Positions 24,642 through 32,213 of a DNA stretch of 32,340 nucleotides are shown piece by piece. Position numbers and translations under genes: made by a program. Every line of letters begins with the position of its first letter. Within the stretch, counting starts at the first letter, position 1. Location of the stretch: NCBI GenBank assembly GCA_013002175.1, contig JABDKP010000165.1, forward strand, positions 1 to 32,340. Reading direction: 5' to 3'. The stretch comes from Ilumatobacter sp. GTDB lineage: Bacteria; Actinomycetota; Acidimicrobiia; Acidimicrobiales; Ilumatobacteraceae. The notes beneath the pieces are model-generated. The model worked only from the letters and a program-made list of their open reading frames with translations, ran no database searches and was not told where the DNA came from.

Positions 24642-25139
24642 TCACCGTGTCGGCCACGACGCGACGGTCGTGTATTCCGATCCCTGCGGACGGAGCCGGC
24701 TCTCCACGAGCGCCACGGTGTCCACGTCGAACTCGGCGTCACAGCGCAGGCCGACGACGTTGCGGACGGTGGCGCCGCGCTTCACCCGGGCGATCGTGAT
24801 GTGGCCGGTGTAGCCACGGCGCGGCGGGAGGTCGCCGACATCGGCGGTCGCTTCCACCACCCTCGCGGCGAGCTGGTCGAGCCCGCCCACCGGCGCGATC
24901 ACCGAGTGGCGGCCGAGCATGTCGATCGCCGGGCCGACCCGAGCCCGCGCCGCAGGCAGGTCGGCGTCGTCCATCGCGGCGAGGACGTCGCCGATCTCGG
25001 CGTTTCCGAGGAACCGCAACGTCGCGTGCCACATCTCGGGGGCGAGGAATCGGACGCCACGCTGATCCTTGCGGGGGAGTGCCCGCAGCACCTCGACGAC
25101 GTGCTCGGGTGGCCACACGGCGAGGAACAGGCGGGCCAT
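24642..25139 (-). CDS. thpR: RNA 2',3'-cyclic phosphodiesterase (2H phosphoesterase, LigT/ThpR family)
   Basis: Family members open 2',3'-cyclic phosphates on RNA and also have weak 2'-5' ligase activity. The two catalytic HxTx motifs are H38-A-T40-L (WHATLRFLG) and H113-I-T115-I (GHITIARVK). The N-terminus ARLFLAVWPP and the C-terminal pattern LVESRLRPQGSEY are characteristic. The start is taken at the ATG giving MARLFLAV (165 residues), since 18 upstream residues in frame do not look like the family. It starts 28 bases after the desaturase stop and is probably cotranscribed with it. Confidence 0.9.
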   Translation of the reverse strand: MARLFLAVWPPEHVVEVLRALPRKDQRGVRFLAPEMWHATLRFLGNAEIGDVLAAMDDADLPAARARVGPAIDMLGRHSVIAPVGGLDQLAARVVEATADVGDLPPRRGYTGHITIARVKRGATVRNVVGLRCDAEFDVDTVALVESRLRPQGSEYTTVASWPTR

Positions 25140-25167
25140 GTGCCCAGCTTGGCAGTGGACGGGGTGG

Positions 25168-26088
25168 TCAGGCGGGCTGCATCGCGGCGTCACGCTTCTC
25201 GGCGTACCGCTTGGCGACTCGTTCGCTCGTCGCCATCCGCTTCATCAGGCGTTCCTGCGCCGCGGCGCCATCACCGGACAGGCCGCTGATGTTGGCGGCG
25301 TCCCACTGGCGCAGGACGACCGGGGCGAGGATCTGCTCGTGGTGGATCTGCAGGTCGTAGATGCCGGCCCGGGCGATCGCTGCGGCGTGGCGGTCGAAGT
25401 CGGGGATGCCGGTGCCGGGCATCGCGAACGAGCGGACCTGCTTCTCCATCGCGATCATCATCACGTCCGGTGCCGCTTCGATCGCCGCAGCGGCGAGGTC
25501 GCGGTAGAACAGCTGGTGTAGGTTCTCGTCGGCGCTGACGCGCTTCATCACGTCGTACCCGACCGGGTCACCGAGCTGCATGCCGGTGTTGCGGTGCGAG
25601 ATGCGCGTCGCCAGCTCCTGCAGGGCGAGGTAGATGAATCCCTCGTGGGTGGTCGGCGGCTCGGGCGTCTGGCCCTTGGACACCTGTACCATCCGCGACC
25701 GCTCGAGTTCGACGGGGTCGATCGCCCGGGTGGTCATCAGGTAGCCGTAGATCGCCATCGCATGGCGACCTTCCTCGGCGGTCCACCGGCGAACCCACTC
25801 ACCCCACGGGCCGTCGGCGCCGAACATCCGCTCGACCGTACGGAAGTAGTACGGCAGGTTGTCCTCGGTCAGCAAGTTGACGAGCAGCGCGCTGCGCACC
25901 TCTGGTGTGATCGTCGCGCCGCCGAGGTCGGCGTCGTCCTCGCTCCACTCGTGGCCTTCGACGTGGTCGCGCCCGCGGCCGTACGGGACGTGTTCGTGCG
26001 GGAACCACTCCTTGCTGGTACTGAGGTGCCGCTCGAGGAGTTGCTCGACGATCGGGGTGAGTTCGCGGAGGATGTCCTGTTCGTTCAC
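25168..26088 (-). CDS. Acyl-ACP desaturase (soluble di-iron, DesA/FAB2 family)
   Basis: This introduces a double bond into fatty acids carried on acyl carrier protein, using a di-iron centre and an electron donor. The 306-residue protein has the six expected iron ligands: E75 (TEDNLP), E106 and H109 (EEGRH), E158 (ALQELATR), and E188 and H191 (DENLHQLF). The length and sequence style match the mycobacterial DesA1/DesA2 proteins. Translation starts at a GTG. The start codon lies 10 bases from a 16-bp palindrome that is a likely operator. It is divergent from the S4-protein gene and followed by thpR on the same strand. Confidence 0.92.
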   Translation of the reverse strand: MNEQDILRELTPIVEQLLERHLSTSKEWFPHEHVPYGRGRDHVEGHEWSEDDADLGGATITPEVRSALLVNLLTEDNLPYYFRTVERMFGADGPWGEWVRRWTAEEGRHAMAIYGYLMTTRAIDPVELERSRMVQVSKGQTPEPPTTHEGFIYLALQELATRISHRNTGMQLGDPVGYDVMKRVSADENLHQLFYRDLAAAAIEAAPDVMMIAMEKQVRSFAMPGTGIPDFDRHAAAIARAGIYDLQIHHEQILAPVVLRQWDAANISGLSGDGAAAQERLMKRMATSERVAKRYAEKRDAAMQPA

Positions 26089-26097
26089 GAGCGCCAG

Positions 26098-26113
26098 CCT
26101 ACTGACCAGTAGG
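26098..26113. promoter_or_regulatory. TetR-like palindromic operator between desaturase and S4-protein genes
   Basis: CCTACTGACCAGTAGG has 7-base arms and a 2-base centre. It lies 10 bases upstream of the desaturase GTG and 29 bases upstream of the S4-protein ATG. Size and symmetry are typical of TetR-family sites, many of which control lipid genes. No regulator gene is adjacent. Confidence 0.5.
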
Positions 26114-26141
26114 TAGGAGTGCGACCCGTACCGGCAATTTC

Positions 26142-26528
26142 ATGCCGGCATGGCAGGCTGAACCGATCGAGACGGTACGCATCGATCAGTGGCTGTGGTC
26201 GGTCAGGATGACCCGCACGCGCGCGGACGCGGCCGCCGTGTGCCGGTCGGGCCACGTGACGGTCAACGGCAAGACCGCCAAGCCGTCGACGGCGGTACGC
26301 GCCGGCGACCGGGTCGAAGCCCGCATCCACCAGCGCGAGCGCATCCTCGAGGTGGTCGGCGTCATCGCCAAGCGGGTCGGCGCCGCACTCGCCGTCGACT
26401 ACTACGTCGATCACAGCCCGCCGCCACCCGAACGCCCCGAGCCGGTGTTCGAGCGTGACCGCGGCGCGGGACGGCCGACCAAACGAGACCGGCGCCAACT
26501 CGACAAGCTCCGGGGTCGCCGACGCTGA
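26142..26528 (+). CDS. S4-domain RNA-binding protein, Hsp15 (HslR) family
   Basis: Hsp15-type proteins bind stalled 50S subunits carrying peptidyl-tRNA. The 128-residue protein has an S4 domain at about residues 13-75: RIDQWLWSVRMTRTRADA, then CRSGHVTVNGKTAKPSTAV (an alphaL RNA-binding motif), then RAGDRVEAR. A basic tail with GRPTKRDRRQLDKLRGRRR matches the family's C-terminal GRPTKKDRR element. The ATG at 26142 is the only plausible start in the frame, and it sits inside a small inverted repeat (CCGGCA/TGCCGG). It is divergent from the desaturase gene. Confidence 0.87.
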   Translation: MPAWQAEPIETVRIDQWLWSVRMTRTRADAAAVCRSGHVTVNGKTAKPSTAVRAGDRVEARIHQRERILEVVGVIAKRVGAALAVDYYVDHSPPPPERPEPVFERDRGAGRPTKRDRRQLDKLRGRRR

Positions 26529-26645
26529 AGCGTCGCCTCGCGCGACCGTCGGAGCAGTAGCATTTCTGCTCTGGCTGCGACCGATCCCACCCACCCTGCC
26601 GCGACCGTCGCACGCGACGAACTGTCCGTCGATGGCGCGCCCGTC

Positions 26646-28013
26646 GTGCCCGGCGACGACGCGGCACACACCCCGACCGACGCGGCCCGCGACACGTCGT
26701 CCGGGATCATCCGGCCGGAGAAGCCGCCGACCGCGAGCATGTGGTCGCTGTTCCTCGGCCTCGGGCTGCTGATGATCGGCAACGGCCTGAACGGCGCCGT
26801 GATCGGTGTGCGCTCGGGCAACGAGGGCTTCGGCGTCGCCGTCACCGGTGTGATCATGGCCGGCTACTTCGCCGGCTTCCTGCTCGCTCCATCGCTCGTC
26901 GTCCGAATGATCTCGTCGGTCGGTCACATCCGGGTCTTCGCCGGGCTGGCCTCGACGGCGTCGAGCACGGTGCTCGTCCAGGCGGTCTCGGTCGTCCCGA
27001 TCTCGTGGACGGCGATGCGGTTCGTCTTCGGTTTCTGCTTCGCGGGCCTGTACATCGTGATGGAGTCCTGGCTGGGCGAGCTGTCGACGCCGGCGACGCG
27101 AGGGCGCACGTTGTCGATCTACATGATCGTCACGATGGGCGGCCTCGGCATCGGGCAGTACCTGATCGCGGTCGCCGACCCCAACGGGTTCCGGTTGTTC
27201 GTCGCGTCGTCGGTGCTCGTGTCGATGGCGCTGGTGCCGGTCGTACTGGTGACGACCGCACGCGTCCCGATTCCACGGGCGCCCGAGAAGGTGTCGGTCC
27301 GGCAGCTGATCGGGTTCGTCCCGACCGGTGTGCTCGGATCGTTCATGAGCGGCGCGGCGGCCGGCGTGCTGCTGGGCCTGGCGGCGGTCTACTCGTCGCG
27401 GATCGGGCTGTCGATCCACCGCACCGCCGGGTTCCTGATCGCGCCGACGATCGGAGCGCTGCTCCTGCAGTGGCCGATCGGCAGGCTGTCCGATCGTGTT
27501 TCGCGGCGCGCAGTGATCTTCGGCGTCGTGGTGATCGCGTCCGCCCTGTGCGTCGTCGGTGCGTTGCTGCCGAACCAGACGCCGCTCGTGCCGCTCGTGA
27601 TGTTCGGTATCGGCGGGATGATGTTTCCGCTGTACTCGCTCGTCGTCTCGTACACGCTCGACTGGACGCCCGACGAGTTGACGGTCGGCGCGGCGGGCAC
27701 ATTGATCCGGATCAACGGCTCAGGTGCGCTGTTGGGCCCGCTGATCACCGCCGTGATGATGTCACGGTTCGGCTCGGCGTGGTTCTTCTGGATGATGGCG
27801 TCGTTCTTCGGTGTGATCGCGGTCTACCTCGGCTATCGGCTGGCGTCGAAGGTCGCGATGCCGCAGGACCAGCAGCACCCGTTCGTGCCGTTCCCGGCCC
27901 GGGCGACCAATGTGGCGATCCGTCTGATCAGCGCGCCCGTCAAGGCGACCAAGTCGGTCGGGCGCACCGTCGTCACCCGCAAGCACGAACGCCCACCCTC
28001 ACTCGACCTCTGA
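26646..28013 (+). CDS. Major facilitator superfamily transporter
   Basis: This is a secondary transporter with about 12 membrane helices in 455 residues. The first half opens MWSLFLGLGLLMIGNGLNG near residue 32, and the segment FVFGFCFAGLYIVMESWLGE recalls the YcaD-like subgroup. The middle-loop motif GRLSDRVSRR is the conserved MFS cytoplasmic loop signature after helix 8. The GTG at 26646 gives a 31-residue hydrophilic leader; the ATG at 26739 would begin directly before helix 1 and is an alternative. The substrate is unknown. It converges on metF across a palindrome that begins 5 bases after its stop. Confidence 0.85.
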   Translation: MPGDDAAHTPTDAARDTSSGIIRPEKPPTASMWSLFLGLGLLMIGNGLNGAVIGVRSGNEGFGVAVTGVIMAGYFAGFLLAPSLVVRMISSVGHIRVFAGLASTASSTVLVQAVSVVPISWTAMRFVFGFCFAGLYIVMESWLGELSTPATRGRTLSIYMIVTMGGLGIGQYLIAVADPNGFRLFVASSVLVSMALVPVVLVTTARVPIPRAPEKVSVRQLIGFVPTGVLGSFMSGAAAGVLLGLAAVYSSRIGLSIHRTAGFLIAPTIGALLLQWPIGRLSDRVSRRAVIFGVVVIASALCVVGALLPNQTPLVPLVMFGIGGMMFPLYSLVVSYTLDWTPDELTVGAAGTLIRINGSGALLGPLITAVMMSRFGSAWFFWMMASFFGVIAVYLGYRLASKVAMPQDQQHPFVPFPARATNVAIRLISAPVKATKSVGRTVVTRKHERPPSLDL

Positions 28014-28017
28014 GTTG

Positions 28018-28048
28018 CGTCAAAGTTGTGCCAGGCACAACTTTGACG
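28018..28048. terminator. 31-base near-perfect palindrome between convergent genes
   Basis: The 15-base arms CGTCAAAGTTGTGCC (28018-28032) and GGCACAACTTTGACG (28034-28048) flank a single central A. It fills almost the whole gap between the MFS stop (28013) and the metF stop (28051), so it can act as a terminator in both directions. Its perfection and AT-richer arms, unlike the flanking GC-rich DNA, also fit a dispersed REP-like element. Confidence 0.7.
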
Positions 28049-28050
28049 GT

Positions 28051-28968
28051 TCAGGCGAGGATGCGCTGGCGCCAGGCTTCGGTCGTCGCCACCTGGTTGA
28101 ACGTGTACAGGTGCAACCCGCCGATGCCCAGCTCGAGCAGCTCGGAGGCGAGCGGTCGCAGCAGCTGGTCGGGTTGAAAGGCGCGCTGGGTCATCATCTT
28201 GCCGATCGCCTTGCGGTTCTTCGACAGGTAGCGCAGCGACGTGCCGACACCGAGGCGCACGCCCATCGTCATCAGCTTCGCCTTGTCGATCACGCCGGGG
28301 ATGCCGAGATGCACCGGGATCGTCAGACCGGCCTCGCGCTCGGCGAGCAGCCACTGGCGGATCTGGTCGGCGGAGAAGCACATCTGTGTGCTGACGTGCG
28401 CAGTGCGACCCGATTCCAGGATCATCGCCTGCTTGGTGTGCAGCGCCGCGTGCAGCGCCTCGCTCGGGATGATCGGGTGGCTGTCCGGGTAGGCCGGGAA
28501 TCCGATGTGGTCGACATTGGGATCGAGGTCGAGGAATGCATCGAGGAACTCGATCGCGTCGAAGAAGCAGCCGGGTGGATCGGCGTCGCCGCCGACGACG
28601 AACACCTCGCGCGTCCCGATCTCGTGGACCCGATCGACGATCTCGGAGAGGTGCGCCGCGCTCTGCACCATTCGGGCCGAGATGTGCGGGGCCACCGTGT
28701 GCCCGTCGGCGACGAGCTTGGCGGTCTCGTCGAGAGTGTCCTCGATCGTCCTCGCCGGCGAGCACGTCATCGAGATCGAGCGTGCGGGAAGCAGCTCACT
28801 CACCGCCCGATCGAGGCTCTTCATCGGGACGAGTTCGAGCGTGGCGTGCTCGATCAGTGAACGCAGGTGGGGGGTGTCGGAGCCGACGAGCGGCCGGCGC
28901 CCCGTCGTCAGGAGGCGGGGCCGGTAGCGGACCGGCGGCGTGGGGAACGTTTCGGGGTTCACGGCCAT
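28051..28968 (-). CDS. Methylenetetrahydrofolate reductase family protein (atypical MetF)
   Basis: This probably interconverts 5,10-methylene- and 5-methyl-tetrahydrofolate. The 305-residue TIM-barrel protein shows VAPHISAR, VFVVGGDAD (the conserved Asp near the cofactor), TQMCFS (conserved Gln), HLGIPG and GLHLYTFNQV, all recognisable MetF landmarks. The active-site region, usually FEFFPP, reads LELVP with the catalytic Glu kept as E45. This divergent form recalls the flavin-independent mycobacterial reductases, an uncertain comparison from memory. About 40 residues precede this motif, more than usual. The gene starts 10 bases after the formate-tetrahydrofolate ligase stop and should be cotranscribed with it. 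Confidence 0.85.
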   Translation of the reverse strand: MAVNPETFPTPPVRYRPRLLTTGRRPLVGSDTPHLRSLIEHATLELVPMKSLDRAVSELLPARSISMTCSPARTIEDTLDETAKLVADGHTVAPHISARMVQSAAHLSEIVDRVHEIGTREVFVVGGDADPPGCFFDAIEFLDAFLDLDPNVDHIGFPAYPDSHPIIPSEALHAALHTKQAMILESGRTAHVSTQMCFSADQIRQWLLAEREAGLTIPVHLGIPGVIDKAKLMTMGVRLGVGTSLRYLSKNRKAIGKMMTQRAFQPDQLLRPLASELLELGIGGLHLYTFNQVATTEAWRQRILA

Positions 28969-28978
28969 CGTCGCGCCG

Positions 28979-30676
28979 TCAGCTCAGCCCGACGATGTTG
29001 CCGTCGGCGTCGATGTCGATCGTCTGCAGGGCGGGCGTCTGACCGAGCCCCGGCATCGTGCGCATGTCGCCGCAGATCGGATAGACGAAGCCGGCGCCGA
29101 CCGATGCGCGCACTTCGCGGACCGGCAGCGTCCACCCGGTCGGCGCACCCTTCAGGCTGGCATCGTGTGAGATCGACAGGTGCGACTTCGCGATGCACAC
29201 CGGCAGGTCGCCGAAGCCGTTCGCCTCGTAGTTGTCGATCTGTTTGCTCGCCTGCGGCGAGAACTCCGCACCGTCGGCGCCGTACACCTTCTGAGCGACC
29301 GTCGTGATCTTGTCGCGCAGTGACATCTCGTCGGGATAGAGCACCTGGAACTCGCTCGGCTCCTCGGCCGCCTCGGCGACCGCACGGGCGAGTTCGGCAG
29401 CTCCGGCGCCGCCGTCGGTGAAGTGGGTCGACACCGCAGAGCGAGCATCGAACTCGGCCGCGATCTCCTTGATCGCGTTGATGTCGCCGTCGTGGTCGCC
29501 GGGGAAGACGTTGATCGCGACGACCGGAGTGCACCCGTGGATGCGCATGTTCTCGAGCTGCTTGCGGAGGTTGTCGCCGCCCTGGTGCACCTCGTCGGGG
29601 TTCTCCTTCAACAGGTCGTCGGGCAAGGGCTTGCCGGCGACGATCTTGTGGTTGCCGGAGTGCGCCTTGAGGCCGCGGACGGTCGCGACGAGGACGGCCG
29701 CGTCCGGGGCGAGGCCCGACGCCCGGCACTTGATGTTGAAGAACCGTTCGGCGCCCATGTCGGCGCCGAATCCGGCTTCGGTGATGAGGAAATCGCCCAT
29801 GTGGATCCCGATACGGTCCGCGACGATCGACGAGTTGCCGGTGGCGATGTTGCCGAACGGGCCGGTGTGGACGAGCGCCGGCGTGTTCTCCAGTGTCTGC
29901 ATCAAGTTCGGCTTGATCGCCTCGCGCAGGATGACCGCCATCGAGCCGGCGACCTGCAGGTCCTCCGCGGTGACCGGCGTGCCGGCCTTGGTGTAGCCGA
30001 CGACGATCCGCCCGAGGCGTTCGCGCAGGTCCTGCAGGCTGGTGCACAGCGCGAGCGTGGCCATCACCTCGGACGCGGCGGTGATGTCGAAGCCGGTCTC
30101 GCGGGGGACGCCGTCGAGGCGGCCGCCGAGGCCGATCACGCAGTTGCGCAACGCGCGGTCGTTGACGTCGATCACCCGCCGCCACGTGATGTTGTGCATG
30201 TCGAGGCCGGACTCGTTGCCGTGGTACAGGTGGGCGTCGAGCGCGGCCGAGCACATGTTGTGCGCCGCCGTCACCGCGTGCATGTCACCGGTGAGGTGGA
30301 GGTTGAGCAGCTCCATCGGCACGACCTGGCTGTAGCCGCCGCCGGCCGCGCCGCCCTTGATGCCGAACGTCGGGCCCATCGACGGCTGGCGGATGGCGAT
30401 CGTCGCCTGCTTGTCGATGTGGCTGAACCCCATCCCGAGCCCGACGGTCGTCGTCGTCTTGCCCTCGCCGAGCGGTGTCGGCGTGATCGCCGAGACGACC
30501 ACATACTTCGCGCGCGGGCGATCGCTCATCTTCTCGATCGCGGCGAGGTCGATCTTGGCGGCCCCGCTGCCGTACGGCTCGAGGCATTCGAGCGGGATCC
30601 CCGCATCGCCGGCCACGTCGGGGAGCGACTTCAGTGTCGCCCGCGACGCGATGTCCAGATCTGATGGAAACCCCAT
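28979..30676 (-). CDS. fhs: Formate-tetrahydrofolate ligase
   Basis: This joins formate to tetrahydrofolate with ATP to give 10-formyl-tetrahydrofolate in the cytoplasm. The P-loop is PTPLGEGKTTTT (about residues 66-76), followed by IRQPSMGPTFGIKGGAAGGG, the LHLTGDMHAVTAAHN segment and a C-terminal PTGWTLPVREVRAS. The length of about 565 is normal (540-560). I chose the ATG at 30676, which has a GGA 7 bases upstream. In-frame GTG (30682) and TTG (30688) codons lie just before it. With metF downstream, the pair would move formate-derived carbon to methyl-tetrahydrofolate, given a FolD-type enzyme elsewhere. A promoter and a structured leader precede it. Confidence 0.95.
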   Translation of the reverse strand: MGFPSDLDIASRATLKSLPDVAGDAGIPLECLEPYGSGAAKIDLAAIEKMSDRPRAKYVVVSAITPTPLGEGKTTTTVGLGMGFSHIDKQATIAIRQPSMGPTFGIKGGAAGGGYSQVVPMELLNLHLTGDMHAVTAAHNMCSAALDAHLYHGNESGLDMHNITWRRVIDVNDRALRNCVIGLGGRLDGVPRETGFDITAASEVMATLALCTSLQDLRERLGRIVVGYTKAGTPVTAEDLQVAGSMAVILREAIKPNLMQTLENTPALVHTGPFGNIATGNSSIVADRIGIHMGDFLITEAGFGADMGAERFFNIKCRASGLAPDAAVLVATVRGLKAHSGNHKIVAGKPLPDDLLKENPDEVHQGGDNLRKQLENMRIHGCTPVVAINVFPGDHDGDINAIKEIAAEFDARSAVSTHFTDGGAGAAELARAVAEAAEEPSEFQVLYPDEMSLRDKITTVAQKVYGADGAEFSPQASKQIDNYEANGFGDLPVCIAKSHLSISHDASLKGAPTGWTLPVREVRASVGAGFVYPICGDMRTMPGLGQTPALQTIDIDADGNIVGLS

Positions 30677-30693
30677 GTTCACGTCCAATTTCT

Positions 30694-30779
30694 GCGCGGC
30701 TCCCGAGCCGCGCGCTCACCCGCCCAGAGCGGACACCGATGCGTTGAACCCGTGCATCACCCCGCAGGATTCCGCATCG
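30694..30779 (-). promoter_or_regulatory. Structured 5' leader of fhs
   Basis: Three consecutive stems can form in the minus-strand transcript. The first is a long hairpin closed by a 7-base helix (30773-30779 with 30737-30743) with a further 6-base inner helix. The second is a 4-base stem (30729-30732 with 30720-30723). The third is a 9-base GC-rich hairpin (30694-30713) ending 17 bases before the start codon. This could be a regulatory leader or riboswitch; no known class could be assigned. Confidence 0.4.
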
Positions 30780-30791
30780 TGGAACGGTTCC

Positions 30792-30820
30792 ATCATACAG
30801 AACAGGAGATGTGGTGTCGA
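30792..30820 (-). promoter_or_regulatory. Sigma-70-type promoter of the fhs-metF operon
   Basis: On the minus strand, TCGACA (30815-30820) and TATGAT (30792-30797) are separated by exactly 17 bases, close to the TTGACA-17-TATAAT consensus. The predicted transcript start is near 30785, giving an untranslated leader of about 110 bases. The 11-base dyad GGAACGGTTCC (30781-30791) covers the predicted start site. Confidence 0.6.
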
Positions 30821-30839
30821 CCCTGTATGCGCTGGTGAT

Positions 30840-32012
30840 TTACTGGAACGGGACGTCGACGGCAGTGCACTCGCGCGCTGCTGCGCCGTCGACGATGATC
30901 ACGAAGTCCTTCGTGACGGGTCCGGTGAAGGCGGCGCTGGACGCCCGACCGCGGATCTCGATGCCGTCGTCGAGTGTCGCCGAGTTGGCGGCGGGGTCGA
31001 CGAAGCCGACGACGAACGGCTCGCCGACATGGAGCGTCATCGTGCCGTCGCCGTTCGGGGCGGCGGTGAACGCGGCGCCCTCGGACAGATAGGCGACGTA
31101 TTGCAGCGGCCCGGCCTGTGACCCGAAGCAGACGTCGACGATCGTCCGGGTGGAAGCGAAGTCGGGTGTGTCGGCGTCGTTCGTGACCATCCGGCCAGGG
31201 CAGTCGGTGGCGCCGTCGGCCGGCGGGTTGACGGCGACGCGCGTCGTACCGGCGTCGGTTCGCAGCGTCAGTGCGAACTCGTCGGCGCCGAGGAACTCGT
31301 AGCCGCTGGGGACCGCCCGCCCGCCGTCCGAGTACGACCCGCCGGTGACGCCGCCCTCGTCGAACCAGTGGTCGGCGATCTGGGGCACGCCCGCCTCGTT
31401 GCGGAACAGGTAGCTGAACACGACGTACTCGACGCTGTTCGGCTCGAACGGACGGGTCACGCATGTGCGCTCGATCGGGAACTGGGTGCCGCCGACGCGC
31501 GCGAACCCGTCGTCGGCCGGGACGATCGGGCCGTCCGGCGCGGCGGGCGCGGCCGTCGTCACCGGGGCAGCAGTGGTGTCCGGTGCGGTGGTGTCCGAGG
31601 CGGTCGTCGAGTCGGGGGGCGCAGTGGTGACGGGAGCACTGCTGGGCGGGAGAAAGAACTCGGTCGTCGACGGGGTGGGTCCATCCGTCGCACTGGGTGG
31701 ATCGGCTGCCGGTGTGGTCGTCGCATCGGCCGCCGTGTCGGGGGCGGGATCGGTCACGGCGGGTGTCGTCTCGACGGGGTTGGTGGCGCCGGTGACGATC
31801 TCGTCGCCGTCGCCCTGCGTCACGACGACGGCAACGACGGCCACGACGAGTCCGATCAGCAGACCGAGGACTGCCGGCATCAACCAGCTCGGTCGGGAGG
31901 GGCTGCCGCCGCCTGTCTCGGTCGTGGCCGCGACCGTGGGGGGTGGGGGTGGTGTCGCCTGGCCACCGTCGTCAGCGGCCCCGAGATCGGGTTCGCTCGG
32001 GCCGTCGGTCAT
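30840..32012 (-). CDS. Single-pass membrane protein with Thr/Pro-rich linker and secreted domain
   Basis: I do not recognise a family. The 390-residue protein starts at the ATG giving MTDGPSEPD; an open frame continues upstream but lacks protein character. A cytoplasmic Pro-rich N-terminus with a run of five prolines leads to one membrane helix (about 43-64). A low-complexity Thr/Ala/Pro linker (about 75-165), likely to cross the cell wall, is followed by a secreted domain of about 220 residues. The domain has four cysteines (IERTC, TDCPG, VDVCF, RECTA) that could form two disulfides. The overall layout resembles the 573-residue protein next to the sigma factor, without evident sequence similarity. 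Its stop lies about 20 bases before the fhs promoter. Confidence 0.75.
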   Translation of the reverse strand: MTDGPSEPDLGAADDGGQATPPPPPTVAATTETGGGSPSRPSWLMPAVLGLLIGLVVAVVAVVVTQGDGDEIVTGATNPVETTPAVTDPAPDTAADATTTPAADPPSATDGPTPSTTEFFLPPSSAPVTTAPPDSTTASDTTAPDTTAAPVTTAAPAAPDGPIVPADDGFARVGGTQFPIERTCVTRPFEPNSVEYVVFSYLFRNEAGVPQIADHWFDEGGVTGGSYSDGGRAVPSGYEFLGADEFALTLRTDAGTTRVAVNPPADGATDCPGRMVTNDADTPDFASTRTIVDVCFGSQAGPLQYVAYLSEGAAFTAAPNGDGTMTLHVGEPFVVGFVDPAANSATLDDGIEIRGRASSAAFTGPVTKDFVIIVDGAAARECTAVDVPFQ

Positions 32013-32099
32013 CCGCTCATCGTTGCACAGCGACCCCCCGGAAACGGGGGACGCTCGACGTCGCTCGGGGGCGTGGTTCGGGGGTGGCGGGCGGCCCTC

Positions 32100-32212
32100 G
32101 ACACAGGGTGTCACCGGTCGCGTCGATGACCAACTGCGTGGCGCCGCCGGCCCAGATGCGCAACTGACGGTTGCGGCTGAGCTTGGCGAGCGATCCGTTG
32201 CTGAGGATCTGT
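32100..32212 (-). pseudogene. Possible remnant of an actinobacterial surface-repeat protein
   Basis: In one minus-strand frame this stretch reads NGSLAKLSRNRQLRIWAGG followed by ATQLVIDATGDT. This resembles the end of repeats in actinobacterial secreted proteins that finish with a THLVVDVTGYF-like strand. It has GC-rich third positions but no start codon, and it lies just beyond, and out of frame with, the stop of the partial gene to its right. It may be a frameshifted C-terminus or a decayed copy. Confidence 0.35.
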
Positions 32213-32213
32213 C

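Noticed and set aside
29423..30664. Long plus-strand open frame opposite fhs
   Set aside because: It is the shadow of formate-tetrahydrofolate ligase, which is unmistakable on the minus strand.
30694..30779. ZTP riboswitch call for the fhs leader
   Set aside because: A CCGC...CTGGGC-like stretch is suggestive, but the 5' domain folds as a simple extended hairpin and lacks the conserved core I would expect; kept only as an unclassified leader.
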